Assembly: GCA_030760725.1 (NCBI GenBank) | Contig: JASWHV010000003.1 | Location: forward strand, 111,694,153-111,758,152 | Length of the DNA: 64,000 nucleotides | Source: Neostapfia colusana | Taxonomy: Eukaryota > Streptophyta > Magnoliopsida > Poales > Poaceae | Direction of reading: 5' to 3' | Shown: positions 44,255-57,165 of the stretch, one piece after another | Numbering within the stretch: the stretch's first letter is position 1 | How the letters are laid out: every line of letters begins with the position of its first letter | Notes under the pieces: generated by a model | Databases searched by the model: none | Told to the model about the DNA's origin: nothing | Seen by the model: only the letters and a program-made list of their open reading frames with translations | Position numbers and translations under genes: made by a program

Positions 44255-47200
44255 TGTGGGGGCCACCCCGTGGTCCGCCCACTCCGGGATCACAGAGGGT
44301 GGTGTCGTGCGATGCGGCACCCAACAGCACACAAGAAAAGATTAAGAACAACATACAAATTTTTATTTCACATAACAACAGTGGAAGTCTTCTACAAAAG
44401 TAATGTACAGCGGAAGTATTATTCATAACTACACTCTCATACTAACTAAGCAAAAAGTGTAGCCATCCAGCCCGGGGACGCTACACACTAGCAGCACTCA
44501 TACGAAGGTCACGGCGGCGTGCAGGTCTCCAGCTGAGCCGTGTACCCCGGCGGGGGCATCGCCTCGTCCTCGGACCCTTCCCCATAATCCTCACCTGCAA
44601 CATCTCAAATATTGAACCATGAGCAAGATGGCTCAGCAAGACTTAACCGACACTCCTAAACATGACACTCTACATGCAGGGATTAGTAATATAGGAAAAT
44701 GATATTGCAATAAAGACACGCCTACATTTTTTATCCTTACTTTCAGTTCTACAGCAGCAGATTAATATGCCTTAGGCATCCCTCACATCGGAAGTCCACA
44801 ATCAAACAAGAAACGCTTTCGTCCGATGTGGTTATGCCCAAAGTGGAAGATAAACTTAATGAGCCCTACATCTACAGCATACATGGTTTCAAGACAATAA
44901 TAGATCAATGCATCATATTCTTCTGGCTTCTTTCAATTATTACTACATCACAACGCAGTGAACAAGCGGTACTCAAATAACCACGAGGACGGTGATTGCA
45001 ATCAATAGACACCCGTATAATACGTCACATACACCCACTTTCAGAAATGTGGTTCTTCACACCTTCCTACTCTGTTGTATGCATTAACCTTTCAAAGGAA
45101 ACTCAAATGCCGAACCAGTCCATCCGTAACGGGAAGGAGGTCCCCACGTGGAGCGTGACTCTGCCCACCGGCAGCTTTACACCTTGCTACCCTTAACCCA
45201 CTCCTATAAAATGGTTGGGTAAGCCTCGGCACCCAGGTTAACCAATTACATCGGTTTCCTAGTTCTCATATGCCAGTATGCATCCAGTACTGTTCAAACT
45301 TGTCCAGCAGGGCCGCACACGGCTCGGTCCTCAATCGACACCAACAGGGCTACACACGTGAGACCTCCGCTCACTGCATCCTATCCCCCCTGCTGGGTCT
45401 CAATTTCACATACTTAAGCCATTCTTTCTTTCTATCCCGTGTGATAAAATTCCTATCTCGCGAGTAGATTCCAACCACTCGACTTCTACCAAGATCCTAA
45501 GAATATTAGCATGGCATTATCTACTCATCAAGCTGTAAACTACCCAACCCTCCATAGGATTTATAAGTCATGCAAATGGGGTTTCAATCACTTTAAATCT
45601 AATGCAAGAATTTCACCCTAGACATAAGTGATACAAATGAAAACTTTGCAAAAGGTAAATTACTGAAAACCGGGGCTTGCCTGGTTGCGAGTTAAACGGA
45701 AAGTTAGCTTCTGGTGGATGGACTTCCAACGGCTCCGGAGTGTCCTCAACTTCGGTCACTATATGATATGCAGCAAAATATGTGTATAAGTGTTAATGAA
45801 TTATAAGAATTAAAATTCTATTACTAGCTACTGCTATAAAGGTTTCTTAATTGGCTTTGGGATTTTTCCAGTGGACACTAAACTCTCCGAGGATGATTTG
45901 AGCAAAATTTGAGAAATTCTTATGGAAGCTTGCGGTCTCCAAAATTCCCACAAGTACAAGGGTTCTCTGAATTTTTTATCTCAAATCTGAAGTTTTTGAC
46001 ATGGCTAACAGTGGAAGATCTAATTATATAAAGTCTCCCTGGTTCTAACAAAATTTGTTTCATAATTTTTCGAGCTTTCTACAGGGAGAAATGGAATTTT
46101 GATGTTTATATGAAATCCTGAAAAGGTTCTGTTTATTTTGGGGGATTTTCATTGAAGGCTGAGGATTAGAAGACTGTTTGACCCAGTAAATAAAGCCTGA
46201 TGAACTTGAATTTTTACTGATAGTCAAGGTTATTTGAATAAGTGTGCTGACCAAAATTGGGAATTTTCCCATTACAGGAACAGTGGTAATTAATTTCCAA
46301 AGCAATCAGCTCAAAGGAATTAATTACAGAAATATTGGGACTTTCATATTTAGGAAATTGCATCACTGCAAAGTTTAGCACATGAGTTTTCTACCAGAAT
46401 TTATTTGGAATATTTGGAGCAGTTCTAGTAGGCATAATTGAATTTAAAAGATGAGCTAATTTCTGGAATTGTTTGCTAATAGAAAACTTTAAATAATTGC
46501 AACCGGGCGCACTGTTTTAAATCGGGCCAGTGAAATTGCGGCAACACCGGGGGCTACGCAGTTAACCAGTACAGCCACACCCGATCCCGTGCCGCACCCA
46601 GATCCCGCGCCTGAGCTAAGACACTGACAGGTGGGACACGCCCCTCCGTCGTCGTCCTCGCGCCTCGGCGTTTCCCTCGCCAGAGCAGCGGCGGCGACTC
46701 GCCGGAAAGGCTGCCCAGTTCCCCAAACGTCTCAAATCTCGCCGCCTGTGCCCAAAACTTGATGAGGAACAATCTGGGAAGGTCGGTGGTGATGCTAGGT
46801 GGCCGGAAATACCTTCCCGACGGCGGCAGTGGCAAACTCCACCACGGCGCCGTCGTTCTCGCATGGGAGAAGGGTATTCCGGTTGGGAAGAGCACCACAA
46901 GCACCAGGGTGATATGAGGACCACGTTTTTGCATCCTAAAATGGGTAAAGACACGTGCAAATGGTAGCTCAATGGTGCGGCTGGGGTAGCGCGTCAGCGG
47001 CCAGGAAAACTCAGATTACGGCTTCATTTCTCGATGGTTTTGCGTCGAGGAGCTGCGCTAGGTTGCGTAGAAGCATTGAGCTAAAGCAATTAGACTATGA
47101 CTTCACCATAGAACCAAATTTCCAAGTAGAAGGGCTTCGGATCTTGTGGTAGCTCGGAAGAAATGGAAAGCAATCACGGCCGGAGAGGAAACACGGCTGC

Positions 47201-47370
47201 TCCTAGGCTGGACAATAGCAACCCGTACCGTCGGCGATCCCGCTCAGCTGGAGAATGCTCGGTCTAACGCGTGGAGAGCAGAGGAGTGGCGATTTTTGGT
47301 TCAGCGGCAAGAACAGAGGAGGAGTGCATGTTTTCTTCACCGAGTGAGCAGAGATGACGACAGAGCTGCG
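44255..47370 (-). repeat. LTR fragment inserted in the CACTA transposase gene
   Basis: On the minus strand the LTR ends GTGGCCCCCACA at 44255, next to GTTAT. Going right, it shows the usual order: the CGAGTAGTTGG-type motif region (45460), exon-like frames, an AT-rich part and a GC-rich part (46500-47300). The LTR start is not found: sequence changes to CACTA coding near 47370, so this is a truncated LTR. ORFs at 46554-46972 and 47146-47300 lie in its GC-rich part and have no recognisable domain. Confidence 0.82.
44509..45758 (-). other. Two exon-like frames inside LTR (45681-45758, 44509-44594)
   Basis: On the minus strand the first segment follows CATATAG and ends before GGCAAG: 78 nt, 2 nt + 25 codons + 1 nt (TEVEDTPEPLEVHPPEANF). 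The second follows GATGTTGCAG and reads 2 nt + 27 codons + TGA at 44509-44511 (GEDYGEGSEDEAMPPPGY). Phases join to Gly. The acidic character, the TPE(V/P)L core and the GEDY start match the element C LTR pair, although the nucleotide sequences are strongly diverged. Confidence 0.48.
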
Positions 47371-47493
47371 TCTTTTAATATTGATGATGGTATAGGCCTC
47401 GATACATTAGTAGGTGATGTTGAAGACAATGAAGAGGCGGAGGTTCTAGTGGCTAAAAGAATGCGGCCAAGAACTAAAAAAGTTAAGGTTTGA
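47371..47493 (+). pseudogene. C-terminal tail of the first CACTA transposase gene
   Basis: The frame ends IDDGIGLDTLVGDVEDNEEA and AKRMRPRTKKVKV with TGA at 47491-47493. The acidic tail with a basic terminus, placed just upstream of the second gene, fits the end of a TNP2 protein resumed after the LTR insertion. The exact boundary with the LTR is uncertain. Confidence 0.55.
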
Positions 47494-47640
47494 CAGAAGA
47501 AAAAAGTTGGTCGGCGAAATGTTACCGAAGATACTTCGGATCATTATGAATTTTAATCCTGTAAATATTATATTACAGTTATAATTGCTTTTATTATTTT
47601 ATATCTTATTTTTTCTTACCAAATTTTCTTTCAACAGGAT

Positions 47641-50006
47641 GCCACGTGGTGTGAAGAGTATCGCTAAGGAACTTTTTGGCTCCTCAAGCAAGTCTGGGAG
47701 CCGGTCCACAACCTCTTCTCGTAGTCAGGACTCTCTTTTTCAGTGTAGTGCCTCAAATAATAGCAGTCAGGAAGCATTTAGAAGATGCATGGAAGAAACT
47801 CATGAACAGGTTTGTGTCTTTGTATTTTTATTGTATTAACCTAATTTTATTATGTAAAACCTAATTAATCTAATTACAGGTGGGAGAGGAGATTCAAGAG
47901 CCAGATGGTCACGAGGTATGAACAGGTTTGCGTATTTGTATTTTTATTGTATTAACCTGATTTTATTATGTGAAACCTAATTAATCTAATTCTAGGTGGG
48001 GCAGGAGATTCAAGAGCCAGATGGTCATGAGGAAAATATAGGAGGAGGTATTTCTGCGCGGGAAGAACAACAAACATGAGTAAGAGACTATATTGATGAG
48101 GAAGCTGAGGATGATGATGAGGGGGATGACGACGGGGATGATAGAGATATGGGAGACTTGGCACCATCATTTAGGTATCGGTCTTCAAACACTCTCCCGC
48201 TGGATGTGCCTCCACAACAGAGAATAAGGATCACTCCTATCGGTGACTGGGTAGTAATATATAGTTAGTATTAAATTTGTGATATGAATTTTTCAAAAAT
48301 ATTTTATCTTGTTAGAATGACTTGCAGGCAATAGGATGACTTGGATTGGGATGGCAAACGACACCGTAGGCAGCCTAATGCGGTGTTGGGTGCCATTTGT
48401 CGTCACCATTATTCCGGTCTTGTTACTATAAAAGGCGAAGAAAAATCTGCAACAAATTGGGAGCACTACAAGATTGCTCCACATGTCGTGCATGAAAATG
48501 TGGCACGAGCCATCTGGCACGACTTTTCGGTATGATTTTCTTATAATTCATCATGTTTACTTCATAATATTTTTCTAATAGATTTAATAATGTCCTTAAA
48601 GGAACGATATCGCTTGTCCGATGATCATGGCGCTGCTCTCAAGTCACAAACACATAAAGTCTTTCACAAAGCAGTGAACAAAGTCATAAATGACATGATA
48701 TCCAATGCATGAATCACAATTGTGTGCATGTGACTACAAGGAGAAGCTTGGACAAATGATGAACAAGCATCTAGGAGCTTCAAAAATTTACCTCGAAGAG
48801 GATCAATACCGTGAGGTAATGATTCCTTGGATGGTTAAGTGCAACAGACGCTTATTATGCTTTCTGTTCTTATTGGGCATCGAAGGAGTATAAAGATAAA
48901 TCTATCTCGAAAAGAATGAACCGTGAAGCTGGTGGTCAAGTTCTTCATCGTTACGATGGAGATGGTCATATTCGCCTTTCAAAATGAATGGTGAGTTCAG
49001 TATATTTACAATTTGTTGATAATATATATGCTTTAAAGCATTCATGTTTTTTTAATATGTTTGTGTAGGCTGCTGAAAGTGGCGAGGAGCCATCTTTTAT
49101 TGATACTTATATAAAAGGGCATAGGGGCACCGATGACAATCAACTTTGTACTCTGGCAGCCACTCAAAACTTGGTACATCATATTACTTAAGTTAATGAT
49201 TCGACAATAAAATTGTTGTATAGTTGGTTTACAATTATTTTTCCCTGCAGGAGAAATATGCTAAAGAGGTGGTGCGACGTCACGGAGATGACTATGATTG
49301 GAGAAAGCAAGATGTCGACGGCATTGCTTTGTACCAATCCAGTGGTGGAAAGCGTCACGGGAGATGAGTTGTACCTCTCTTATTTCTTTGTTCTCAAACA
49401 TAAATTGGTTTTCAAGTGTCAATCTTATAATTATGATTGTAGGTATTTGATGTTCAATGGTATCATGAACTCTGATGTGGTTCTCTCGGAGTCACGGTCA
49501 ACACAGAGCGGACAGAGTTCCACACAACGATTGCGTTCAGAAGATGAGTCTCGGTTAAGAATAGTGGAGCAACGTATGAGACAACAGGAAGAGTTTATAA
49601 AATCGCAAAATGACAACAACAGATGCAGGTACATTATTAAGAGGTGAAGTATTTATATACACAATTTAGATAAAGATTGTGCTAAACTGTTTAGAAACAA
49701 TTTAGGGATATTTTCTCAACTTGGACTTCCTGTCGCCATGCCACCGCTGCCGCCGCCTCCACAGTTTCTGACATATCCCCTGCAACCGATGTCTACACCG
49801 CCTTTTACCGATGGCACACAGGTATATATACTCGTTAGGTTCTCCTTTTTATTATAAAATGTTCATAATATTGTAAAATGTATCATTTTTAATTGAAGGG
49901 ATTATCGTCAATACCAGTTAGAAATTTGCAAACTCCGTCTCCAGGAGTACAATGTGGAGAAGACAACTCTATCGCTCAGTACTTTGCTCCTGGCGATAGC
50001 AGCTAG
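47641..50006 (+). pseudogene. Second CACTA gene, Ptta/En/Spm-type (Transposase_24), multi-exon
   Basis: The ATG at 47641 opens MPRGVKSIAKELFGSSSKSG; exon 1 runs to about 47809 before a GTTTGTG donor. Later blocks: QEPDGHEENIGGGI (~48010-48060, duplicated upstream), WDGKRHRRQPNAVLGAICR to AIWHDFS (48340-48530), ERYRLSDDHGAALKSQTHK (48601), CDYKEKLGQMMNKHLGASK (48727), AAESGEEPSFIDTYIKGHRG (49070), EKYAKEVVRRHGDDYDWRK (49250), a coiled-coil-like SRLRIVEQRMRQQEEF (49548) and a Pro-rich C terminus ending AQYFAPGDSS with TAG at 50004-50006. AG/GT-like borders flank most blocks. Breaks include TGA near 48709 and 48985. This family accompanies TNP2 in plant CACTA elements and is thought to help bind subterminal repeats. 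Confidence 0.85.
47804..48035 (+). repeat. Tandem duplication of an exon-intron segment in the CACTA gene
   Basis: Copies of 116 bp start at 47804 and 47920 (GAACAGGTTTG) and each contain exon end, intron and next exon start (CAAGAGCCAGATGGTCA). They differ at several positions. The result offers two competing donor and acceptor pairs. Confidence 0.85.
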
Positions 50007-50339
50007 GTAAGTTGTTCAAACGATTACTATTCTGTGAGACTAATTAGCTAACATTTTCATCTAATAGCTTATATTTTCACACTTGCAGTCCGGCTATTGC
50101 AAATACTACTTGTTGCTGAATGCGAGAGGTTGACGGCCGATCAATTTAGTTTGTAGTGAATGTGTGTTGTTGGTCAAACATGAATCTACCATACTAACAA
50201 TTGTAACAAACTGTTTGTGATGATTGTGATGATTGGTATTTTATTAATCGTTTAATCCTGTTTTCTGCATTGAATGTGTGTTAAATATGTTTATATCTGT
50301 CTGTGTGTTAAATATTTTGTGTGGAATGTGCTTAAAATC

Positions 50340-50752
50340 ATTGGTTTTGGCACTATCCAATTTGTATTTTCGTGGGCCAGGAAAAAACCCACGGTAATAT
50401 GACCAAATTATTTTCGTGGACCTGAAGCACACAACAATGTGACCAGAATATTTTTGTGAGCGTTACCTGGCCCATGAAAATATTATTTTCGTGAGCCAGT
50501 GTGGCCCATGAAAATATTATTTTCGTGAGCCAGCCTGGCCCATGAAAATATGTATTTTCGTGGGCCTCATTTAGCCTACAAAAATACCACGAAAATACTT
50601 GTGTTTTCGTGGGCGGCTCACGAAAATAAGTCTATTTTGAAAGTTTAGTTTCGTGGGCCATGGGCCCATGAAGATAATGTAAAAGCCCATGAAAATAAAT
50701 ATTGTTGTGAGCTTTGTGGTTATTGTCATCGGTTCCCGGCCCACGAAAATAA
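50340..50752 (+). repeat. Subterminal repeat region of the CACTA element
   Basis: Many direct and inverted copies of TTTTCGTGGGCC / GGCCCATGAAAAT occur between 50368 and 50752. Such dense subterminal motifs are binding sites for the transposase in En/Spm elements. The segment 50010-50340 has no gene. Confidence 0.85.
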
Positions 50753-50769
50753 GTCGGTTTCCTGTAGTG
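50753..50769 (+). repeat. Right terminal inverted repeat of the CACTA element
   Basis: The minus strand reads CACTACAGGAAACCGAC. The flanking 3 bp on the right are ACC; the left partner is missing, so the 3-bp duplication cannot be checked. Confidence 0.88.
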
Positions 50770-53202
50770 ACCGGGCGCCACCGAGACTCAACGCGGGGAC
50801 ACCTCCCAGTGGCTTGAGCAGCTCCATGGACCATTTCAGCATCCTTATCAGCTCAAGCTGTGCTCATTTTGCCCACAAACCGACACTCCGGTACCCTGCC
50901 TCTCCCTCGAGCAAAAACAGAAATGCAACACCGACGCCGCCTTGGTCGATCAGGAGCCAGCCATTTTCATGTGAACAGAGCCCCTTTGAGTAGCAAAACA
51001 GCACCGTGCTTTCTCCCTCGGCCTCCTCGGTGCAAGGTTAAAGGGTGATCGGCCTCCCCAACTCTAGGACACCGTTTTCACGCGGCGACCGAGCTACAAC
51101 GGAGTTTGTGGCTTACGTGGACAGCCCAACCAGAGGCCTTTCATGCTCGAGCAAGGACAATCAGAGGTGCACCGGACCTTCACACTGCTCCTCCACAAAC
51201 CTCAGCCTAAGCCATGGACCCTCACTCGAGAATTTCAAGTTTTTCTCTTAGGCGGGGAAAACCTACCTTCGGCTAAGAATCCGTGAAATTGGTGCTCAAA
51301 TTTTGTTTATGATTTATCATCTTGTGCACACGTGAGCTAGACTGTGTAGGGAACCTTCGTCCTTCGGAAACCTAGCTTAGAACCGGATAGAGTTAGCAAA
51401 TTTCAAGCTTTTTATCAGCGACCATGGCGGAAAACGTCGGGCGCACGGTGACAACTAAGTTAGCGACTTTCCCGAGCTCCTTGGCATCCTAGTCCAGCAC
51501 CCCCATGGTCCCCTGATGCTGTAGAGCCAAAAACCCGATTGTTTAGAGGACTAGTGAGGCCCGGTGACGTAGCCGAAGGCTCACCGAAGCCGCTGCACAT
51601 CGCGCTACCATCTCCGGCCATCGCCGGTCAGCACCGAGGCCGGAAGCATACTCTCCGTGCGGAATTTGGTAGAGGCAGTGAGAATTAGAAGATTTGGTGC
51701 CCGAGAAACCCCTCCCGGTGAGTGCTCCGGTGAGGTGGGCGGCGGGCGGGCGCGGGAGCCCGAGGAGGAAAAAGCCCTCGCGGTCCAACGCATCAGTCGC
51801 TGTTTAAACTGAGTCGGATTCTCTGTGGCAAAGCATCAGATTGTGGCTGCGCGCTTTAATTCCGTAGCCCCGTGTGTTCTGCTCCCTGGTGGCGCCACGT
51901 CACCCATGGGCCCGGTGTCAGAGTTTTGAATTTTTCCGGACTAGTTTGAATTCCAGATTTTGTTCAAACTTTAGAAGCTCATAACTTTGTGTAGGAAACT
52001 CCAAATTGGGTTATTTAAATTGGGTTAGATTCAGCTTTGAAAACTCTATCCAAATTAGCAACCCAATTAGTACGATAGTCAATAATAAATTCTGCAAAAT
52101 TCTTTGAAACTTTTCTGTAAAGGAATTATCGAGGAAGTTTGCTTCATCCAAGATTTTCCAGAATATTCCTTAGGATATTATTGAACTCCTATTATAATTT
52201 GAACTCATATGGAGTTGATTTGTGTAGGAAAATTCAGAGTACAAACTACTGTACTCAAATAAGTCCAGAAACTTCTTTCAACAATTATCCCAAACTTGTA
52301 AAATCAGTTCTGGGCAATTCTGAGCTCCAATACTCCTAGGAAAATTCATGAATGCTCCTTGAGTTATGTTTGAAATTGTAATTCACTTATTTTTGCATAC
52401 ACATGCAAATTACTTCAGAATTAATTCCTTTTAGCCTAAATGCTTTGGGAATTGTTCTGGATGAACTACTCAATGAAATGTATTGAATTTTGGTACATAA
52501 TACTTTCTTGTGACAAGGAACTCACATGAAAAATTTCAGCTCCATTAGAGCTCTGGATCAGTATTTTTCTGTACACTTTGCCTAGGCAAAAATACAACAA
52601 ATAGGAAGAACACTTAGCACTTGAACCCTTGTTGTTGGATCCAACTCCATCCACTAGAATTCGTTCAATTCCAACTCCTAATCAGAAGTTCTGTTTTTAA
52701 CTTGTCATTAGGTATTGATAGCAAAATCTTTACAATTAATTGCATATGCATCTTCATAACGTGTAGTGTTGAAGTGGAGAAATTTAGAGCAAGTCAAGCT
52801 TGGATCAAGGAGCAAGGAGATCAAGTGACTAAGCCTCAAGTGATCAGCAACACTAATGGATTTGTATACTATTAGTCACCTGCAAACAGGCAAGCCCCGG
52901 TTTGCATTCAAGCAATTTTTATAAAGTTTTCCATTTATATATATTATAGGTATGAGATTATGATGTACATTGGGTCTAGATGATATTGAATATCCAATTG
53001 CATGACAAGATTTACCTTGAGAGAAATGGGTAGAATTGCACCCCGTCGAGTGAATTAGGCTACGCTTAATGATCATTTGGAAGGACCTGTAAAAGTAGAG
53101 TAGTTGGAATCTACTCGCGAGCTTAGGGATTGGGGTCCTCTCGGTACGGATTTTGGGTTAGAAACTTGAGGAAAATTTACAAAGGAAGAAGTTGAGACCG
53201 GG
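50770..53202 (+). repeat. LTR fragment interrupted by CACTA on the left and element G on the right
   Basis: Plus-strand LTR sequence aligned in order with the solo LTR 57598-62329: GC-rich 50770-51900 corresponds to ~58625-59760, and GTAGTTGGAATCTACTCGCG at 53098 corresponds to ~61147. The sequence is cut at 53202 (CCGGG) by the LTR of element G. Mini-exon 1 (near 52780-52870) is degenerate. The first ~1 kb is missing to the left of the CACTA terminus. Confidence 0.85.
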
Positions 53203-56200
53203 TGTGAAGATCGGATGGTCCAGACATTCCAGGATCTCGCTGAGGGGTGCTGCGATGGACACCACCAGATAACACACAGAAAAGACGATAAGCGGAAGCT
53301 AAATTTTATTACATAAACTGTTTATAAACATAGTTACAACAAAATAATGTTATAGTCTACACTCGCGGGCGTAGCATTAGCAAAAGGTTCACGTTCAGCC
53401 CGTGAACGTGTTCCTACTATCACACATGCACAAACTAACATGGCGGCGTGCACGGCTCCCATTCGATGGTGGTTCCCTCTTGAGGGTCCGTATCCTCCTC
53501 GGGAGCCTCCTCCTCATATAACCCTGCAAACGCTTCAACAACAAGCAGTGAGCATGATGGCTCAGCAAGACTAACCCGTCTAACCTATACATGTAACTCT
53601 ACATGCTGGATTTGCAGTGTATAAAAGGAAAGTATGTTGCATAAGACTCGCCTAGTTAGTTGACTCTTACTTCCAAGTTTTAGCCTCAAGTGAGTGAAGA
53701 ACCTAGCGCTAAGACACATAAGAAGTCCACAATCAAACAAGAAACACATTCCTTTTATGTGCTTTTCCTAAGGTAAAAAGAACTTTGATCTGCTCTAATC
53801 TAAGGCATTTCATTAACAATCAACGTAAAGCTTTCTACCAGCAACTTTTAACATGACAACTAGCCTATTCTTTCTACGCCACGGTACAGTGACCGAGTGG
53901 TACTCACTGACCGTGAGGGACGGTGATTATAATCGATTTACACCTGCAGGGTTACCCGAATAACCCGTCACATACGCCCATTCTTGATGTTGCCTTCAGC
54001 AACCATCACGGCCGTCGTACGCAACCACCTTCCATCCATTAGCCAAGTGTTGAACCGGTCCTATCGTCTCGAGCAGGAGGTCTCTACGCGAAGCATCCTC
54101 GGTGCCTGCTAGCAGATTAACACCTTGCTGCTCTCAACCTACCCTCTCGACGACAAGCAATGCCTAACATATCGCTACCCAAATTACATTGGTTTCCCGG
54201 TTCCCATATAGCCGGTAGGTCTTCGGTACAGTTCTAGCTTGTTCAACAGCCCCGCACATGGCTCAGTCCTCAATCGACACAAGCAGAGCTATGGCACCCA
54301 GGCCCAAAGTCCCGCTGCCCTTACTCTCCGCTCGGTCTTATTTTCTTGCCATGTGGTTCATTGTCTATCTCTCTAACCAAGTGGTGTGCCTCTAAGCCTA
54401 TTCTCGTGAGTAGTTCCAGCTACTCAACTTGTCCTGAATCCTATACCATTTGAGCATTGCAGTGGCTACTCGAGGTTCAAATCCTAACCCAAAAATCCCT
54501 GGTTCTCTTGGCTATGCAAGTGTGTTTCAACTCAAGACTCTAATGCACATCATAAGACTTGCATAAAGTAAGTGATCAAAACAATAAACTTTAAAAGTAG
54601 GTTAATGCAAATTGGAGCTTGCATTGCTGCTGGCCGTCGAGTAAACTCTCTTCCAGAGGGATACAATCAAGTATCTCTGGTTCCTCCTTGACATTAGCGA
54701 CTACACGAAAATTGAAATACAGATGTATGTCAATTTAAGTGCACATGTGTTGATTAGAGATTGTGAATACCATAAGTATAGCTAGACATCCCCTTTCACT
54801 CTGAAATTTTTACTGTGGCTTTATGGCAACCTAAACAGGGACTTGACCAAATTTCATTTGAAGCAAAGCTCATTTGAGCCCTGCACAAATAAATGTGATT
54901 TTGGTCATAATAAAGCTTTTATGGTGTTCTAGGGATTTTCGTGGATCAAGCCATGACTTTTTGGAAAGTGGAGTTTAAGATGGTTCTAATGGAATTTGTT
55001 TCATATAATTTGGACAAACTTAGAAAAATATATGAGCTAATTAAGTTTGAGAAAATTCTGAAAAATGTTTCTGGACATTTTTCTTTTTCTCTGGACCAGT
55101 TTACTTAATCACACCATTAGGTGGACTAAATGAGCTCGTATGGATCTGAAATTTCTCATGTGTCTCAGGTATAATTTCCAGTTAAAATAAATCTTATGTG
55201 AAACATCCTTGCAAAATTTTTGAATTTTCCATAAAAGAAATCTCCAGTTAAATTTCCCAACAGTTTAAATTTTGGAGAATTAATTCTGGAGAAATAGCGG
55301 TTTTCAATGAGTGAAACTTGTTTTGCTGGAAAGTACTCAGAGCTGAATCCAACAAAATTTGGTTCACTCGATTTGGACAATTCTTGCCAAAGTTATGTGC
55401 TTGTAAAGTTTTCGAGGGAAAACTGAAAAATCAAGTCGAATTGTTTAAACTACTGCCACCCGGGACCCACAGAACAGTGTCATCTTCAACCTCTCGCCGC
55501 CGCCCGAGCGCGCGACGAACAGAGGCAGTGGCGCGCGCTGTTCTCGGCCTACACCGGATGATTTCTCAAAAAGATTCCTCCTACACCTCCCTCAGAACGT
55601 GGTACACACGCTGGACAACCCTGTGCACCTCGGCATCACCGGCAACCTCACCGGCGATGGCGCGGTGGAATTTGGTTCGGGTCTGATGGTGAGATCGCAT
55701 CTTGGCAGCGAACATGACCAACTAAAGGGTCGTACAGCACCACGGCGACACGAGGAAGTTAACCCTGCCCTCCTCTTGGCCAGAGACCCCCGGGAAGGTA
55801 GACCTCACCGGTGATCAGAAGCATTTTTACCGGTGGCGGTGAAAACACGGGGCTGATCCCACCGGATGGACCGTCCTTGCTAAAATTTGACTTAGATGAT
55901 CGTGAGGTGCTACTCTAGCTCTAGCTAAACCAGAAACTCGGGTGATCAAGTGATTGAGGCGAATTTCATGTTTCGGTGTTCTCCGTTCTACACGGTGGCC
56001 AACGGGAAAATGAAATTCTGGCTCACCGGCGTTGAACTAGCTCGACCTGGTCTAGTGGAGGGAACTAGGGTTGGTGGCTAACCTCTGTGATCGGTTGTTC
56101 GAGCTTGAACGGACGTGGTTCAGCCGGACGCTGCAAACTTCCGCCGGTGACTTCACTCGGGGTCAAGGAAGAAGATGGCGGTGGCACGGCTTAGAGGAAG

Positions 56201-57165
56201 CCGATCACGAGCTGGAACCGTCACGAGGACGTCGAAGGAAGGTCGGTGAACTTGTTTGTGACTTCAGCTCGGGGTGCAAGGCTCTGGTTCGGTAGGTCGA
56301 CGGTGGAGCAGAGAGCTCGGGTGGGCGGCGGTGGTAAGCGATGTTTCACTATGCGGGCGAGGGGAGAGGTTGCTGAAATGATCCTTTGCACTCTCAGGCG
56401 CGGGGATAAGAAGGCTTGGGTGACCTCCCGGCAGACAGGTCCCGAGAACAGGAGGTGGTTTCGGCTGCTCGTCGTGGCGGTCGGGCGGGCACGCGAAGAA
56501 AACCGGGCACCCGAGTTCAGTCGGTTTGGAACACTTGTGTGACTGACAGGAGGGCCCCACCTCTCCAAATTTGTCCTCAGGAATTTAGTTTCTACTACTC
56601 TAAATATTGAGGACCCTCATACCCTTTGTAATTTGCTTGAACTACAAATTGGCCATTTGAATTTGAACAATCCAAAGTGTGAAATGGTTTGGATGATTTT
56701 TTGCAGCAAATGTGAAGATTAAATTCAAATTTGGTTTGAATTTGCCAAATGGCTAATATAAAGATCAACTCTAAATGGACTGAAAATTAGGGGGTGAGCT
56801 CATAAAAATGTGCTGAGTGTGAATATGAATCCCCCTTTTGAATTCATGGGATGAAAGGAGTTTGAATTTGAATTGAAGTTCAAACTAGCCTTTTAATGAT
56901 TGTATCCAAAAGTACCTCAAAGAGGTTTGGATTTGTGTGAAAATTGGTATGAGCATTCATAAAAAAGTTTAGGAGTTGATAGTGTGGTCAGCCCCTATAT
57001 GATGCATGTGAGAAATACCACTTTTGCATTTTGTGAGTTCATCTTGTAATTATCTATTTACGGTGGTTACTTGCCCTTCAAATGTGTTCATGAGTTTACC
57101 ACAAATGAGCTGAGGTGTGTGGGTTGATGAACACTTTTAGCAAGTGAAAAACTTGGGCCCTTACA
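53203..57165 (-). repeat. 3' LTR of element G, 3,963 bp
   Basis: On the minus strand it starts TGTAAGGGCCCAAG at 57165, after the polypurine tract, and ends GATCTTCACA at 53203. The start and first 2.3 kb resemble the LTR at 37158-39478. The GC-rich part 55450-56540 contains ORFs without domains. It carries two open exon-like frames. Confidence 0.9.
53435..54700 (-). other. Two exon-like frames inside element G LTR (54623-54700, 53435-53523)
   Basis: On the minus strand the first segment follows CGTGTAG: 78 nt, 2 nt + 25 codons + 1 nt (ANVKEEPEILDCIPLEESL), before GCAAG. The second follows GTTTGCAG and reads 2 nt + 28 codons + TAG at 53435-53437 (LYEEEAPEEDTDP, then IEWEPCTPPC). Residue similarity to the element C pair is visible: A..(K/G)EE(P/T)PE(I/V)LD...L..E(S/T)L in the first and EWEP.TP in the second, with the same phases. 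Confidence 0.5.

Larger units (their letters stand above)
42303..50769 (+). mobile_element. CACTA (En/Spm) DNA transposon, left end missing, split by an LTR
   Basis: A TNP2-type transposase gene, a second Ptta/En/Spm-type gene, subterminal repeats and a right terminus are present on the plus strand. The right end is CTGTAGTG at 50769; on the minus strand the terminal repeat reads CACTACAGGAAACCGAC. The left terminus and the N-terminal part of TNP2 are absent, because the left flank near 42300 is the truncated LTR of element F. The right flank begins ACC. An LTR occupies 44255-~47370. Confidence 0.92.

Noticed and set aside
46554..47300. ORFs next to the CACTA gene as a captured host gene
   Set aside because: The sequence is the GC-rich part of the inserted LTR, not continuous with CACTA coding.
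40831..53202. LTR at 40831-42300 and LTR at 50770-53202 as one LTR split by the CACTA element
   Set aside because: Both pieces contain the segment equivalent to ~12575 of the element C LTR, so they overlap in content and must be separate copies. The CACTA left terminus is also missing.
55318..56610. Cluster of ORFs (60-122 codons) as coding region
   Set aside because: GC-rich LTR middle of element G, overlapping frames on both strands, not kept in the related LTR at 37158-39478.
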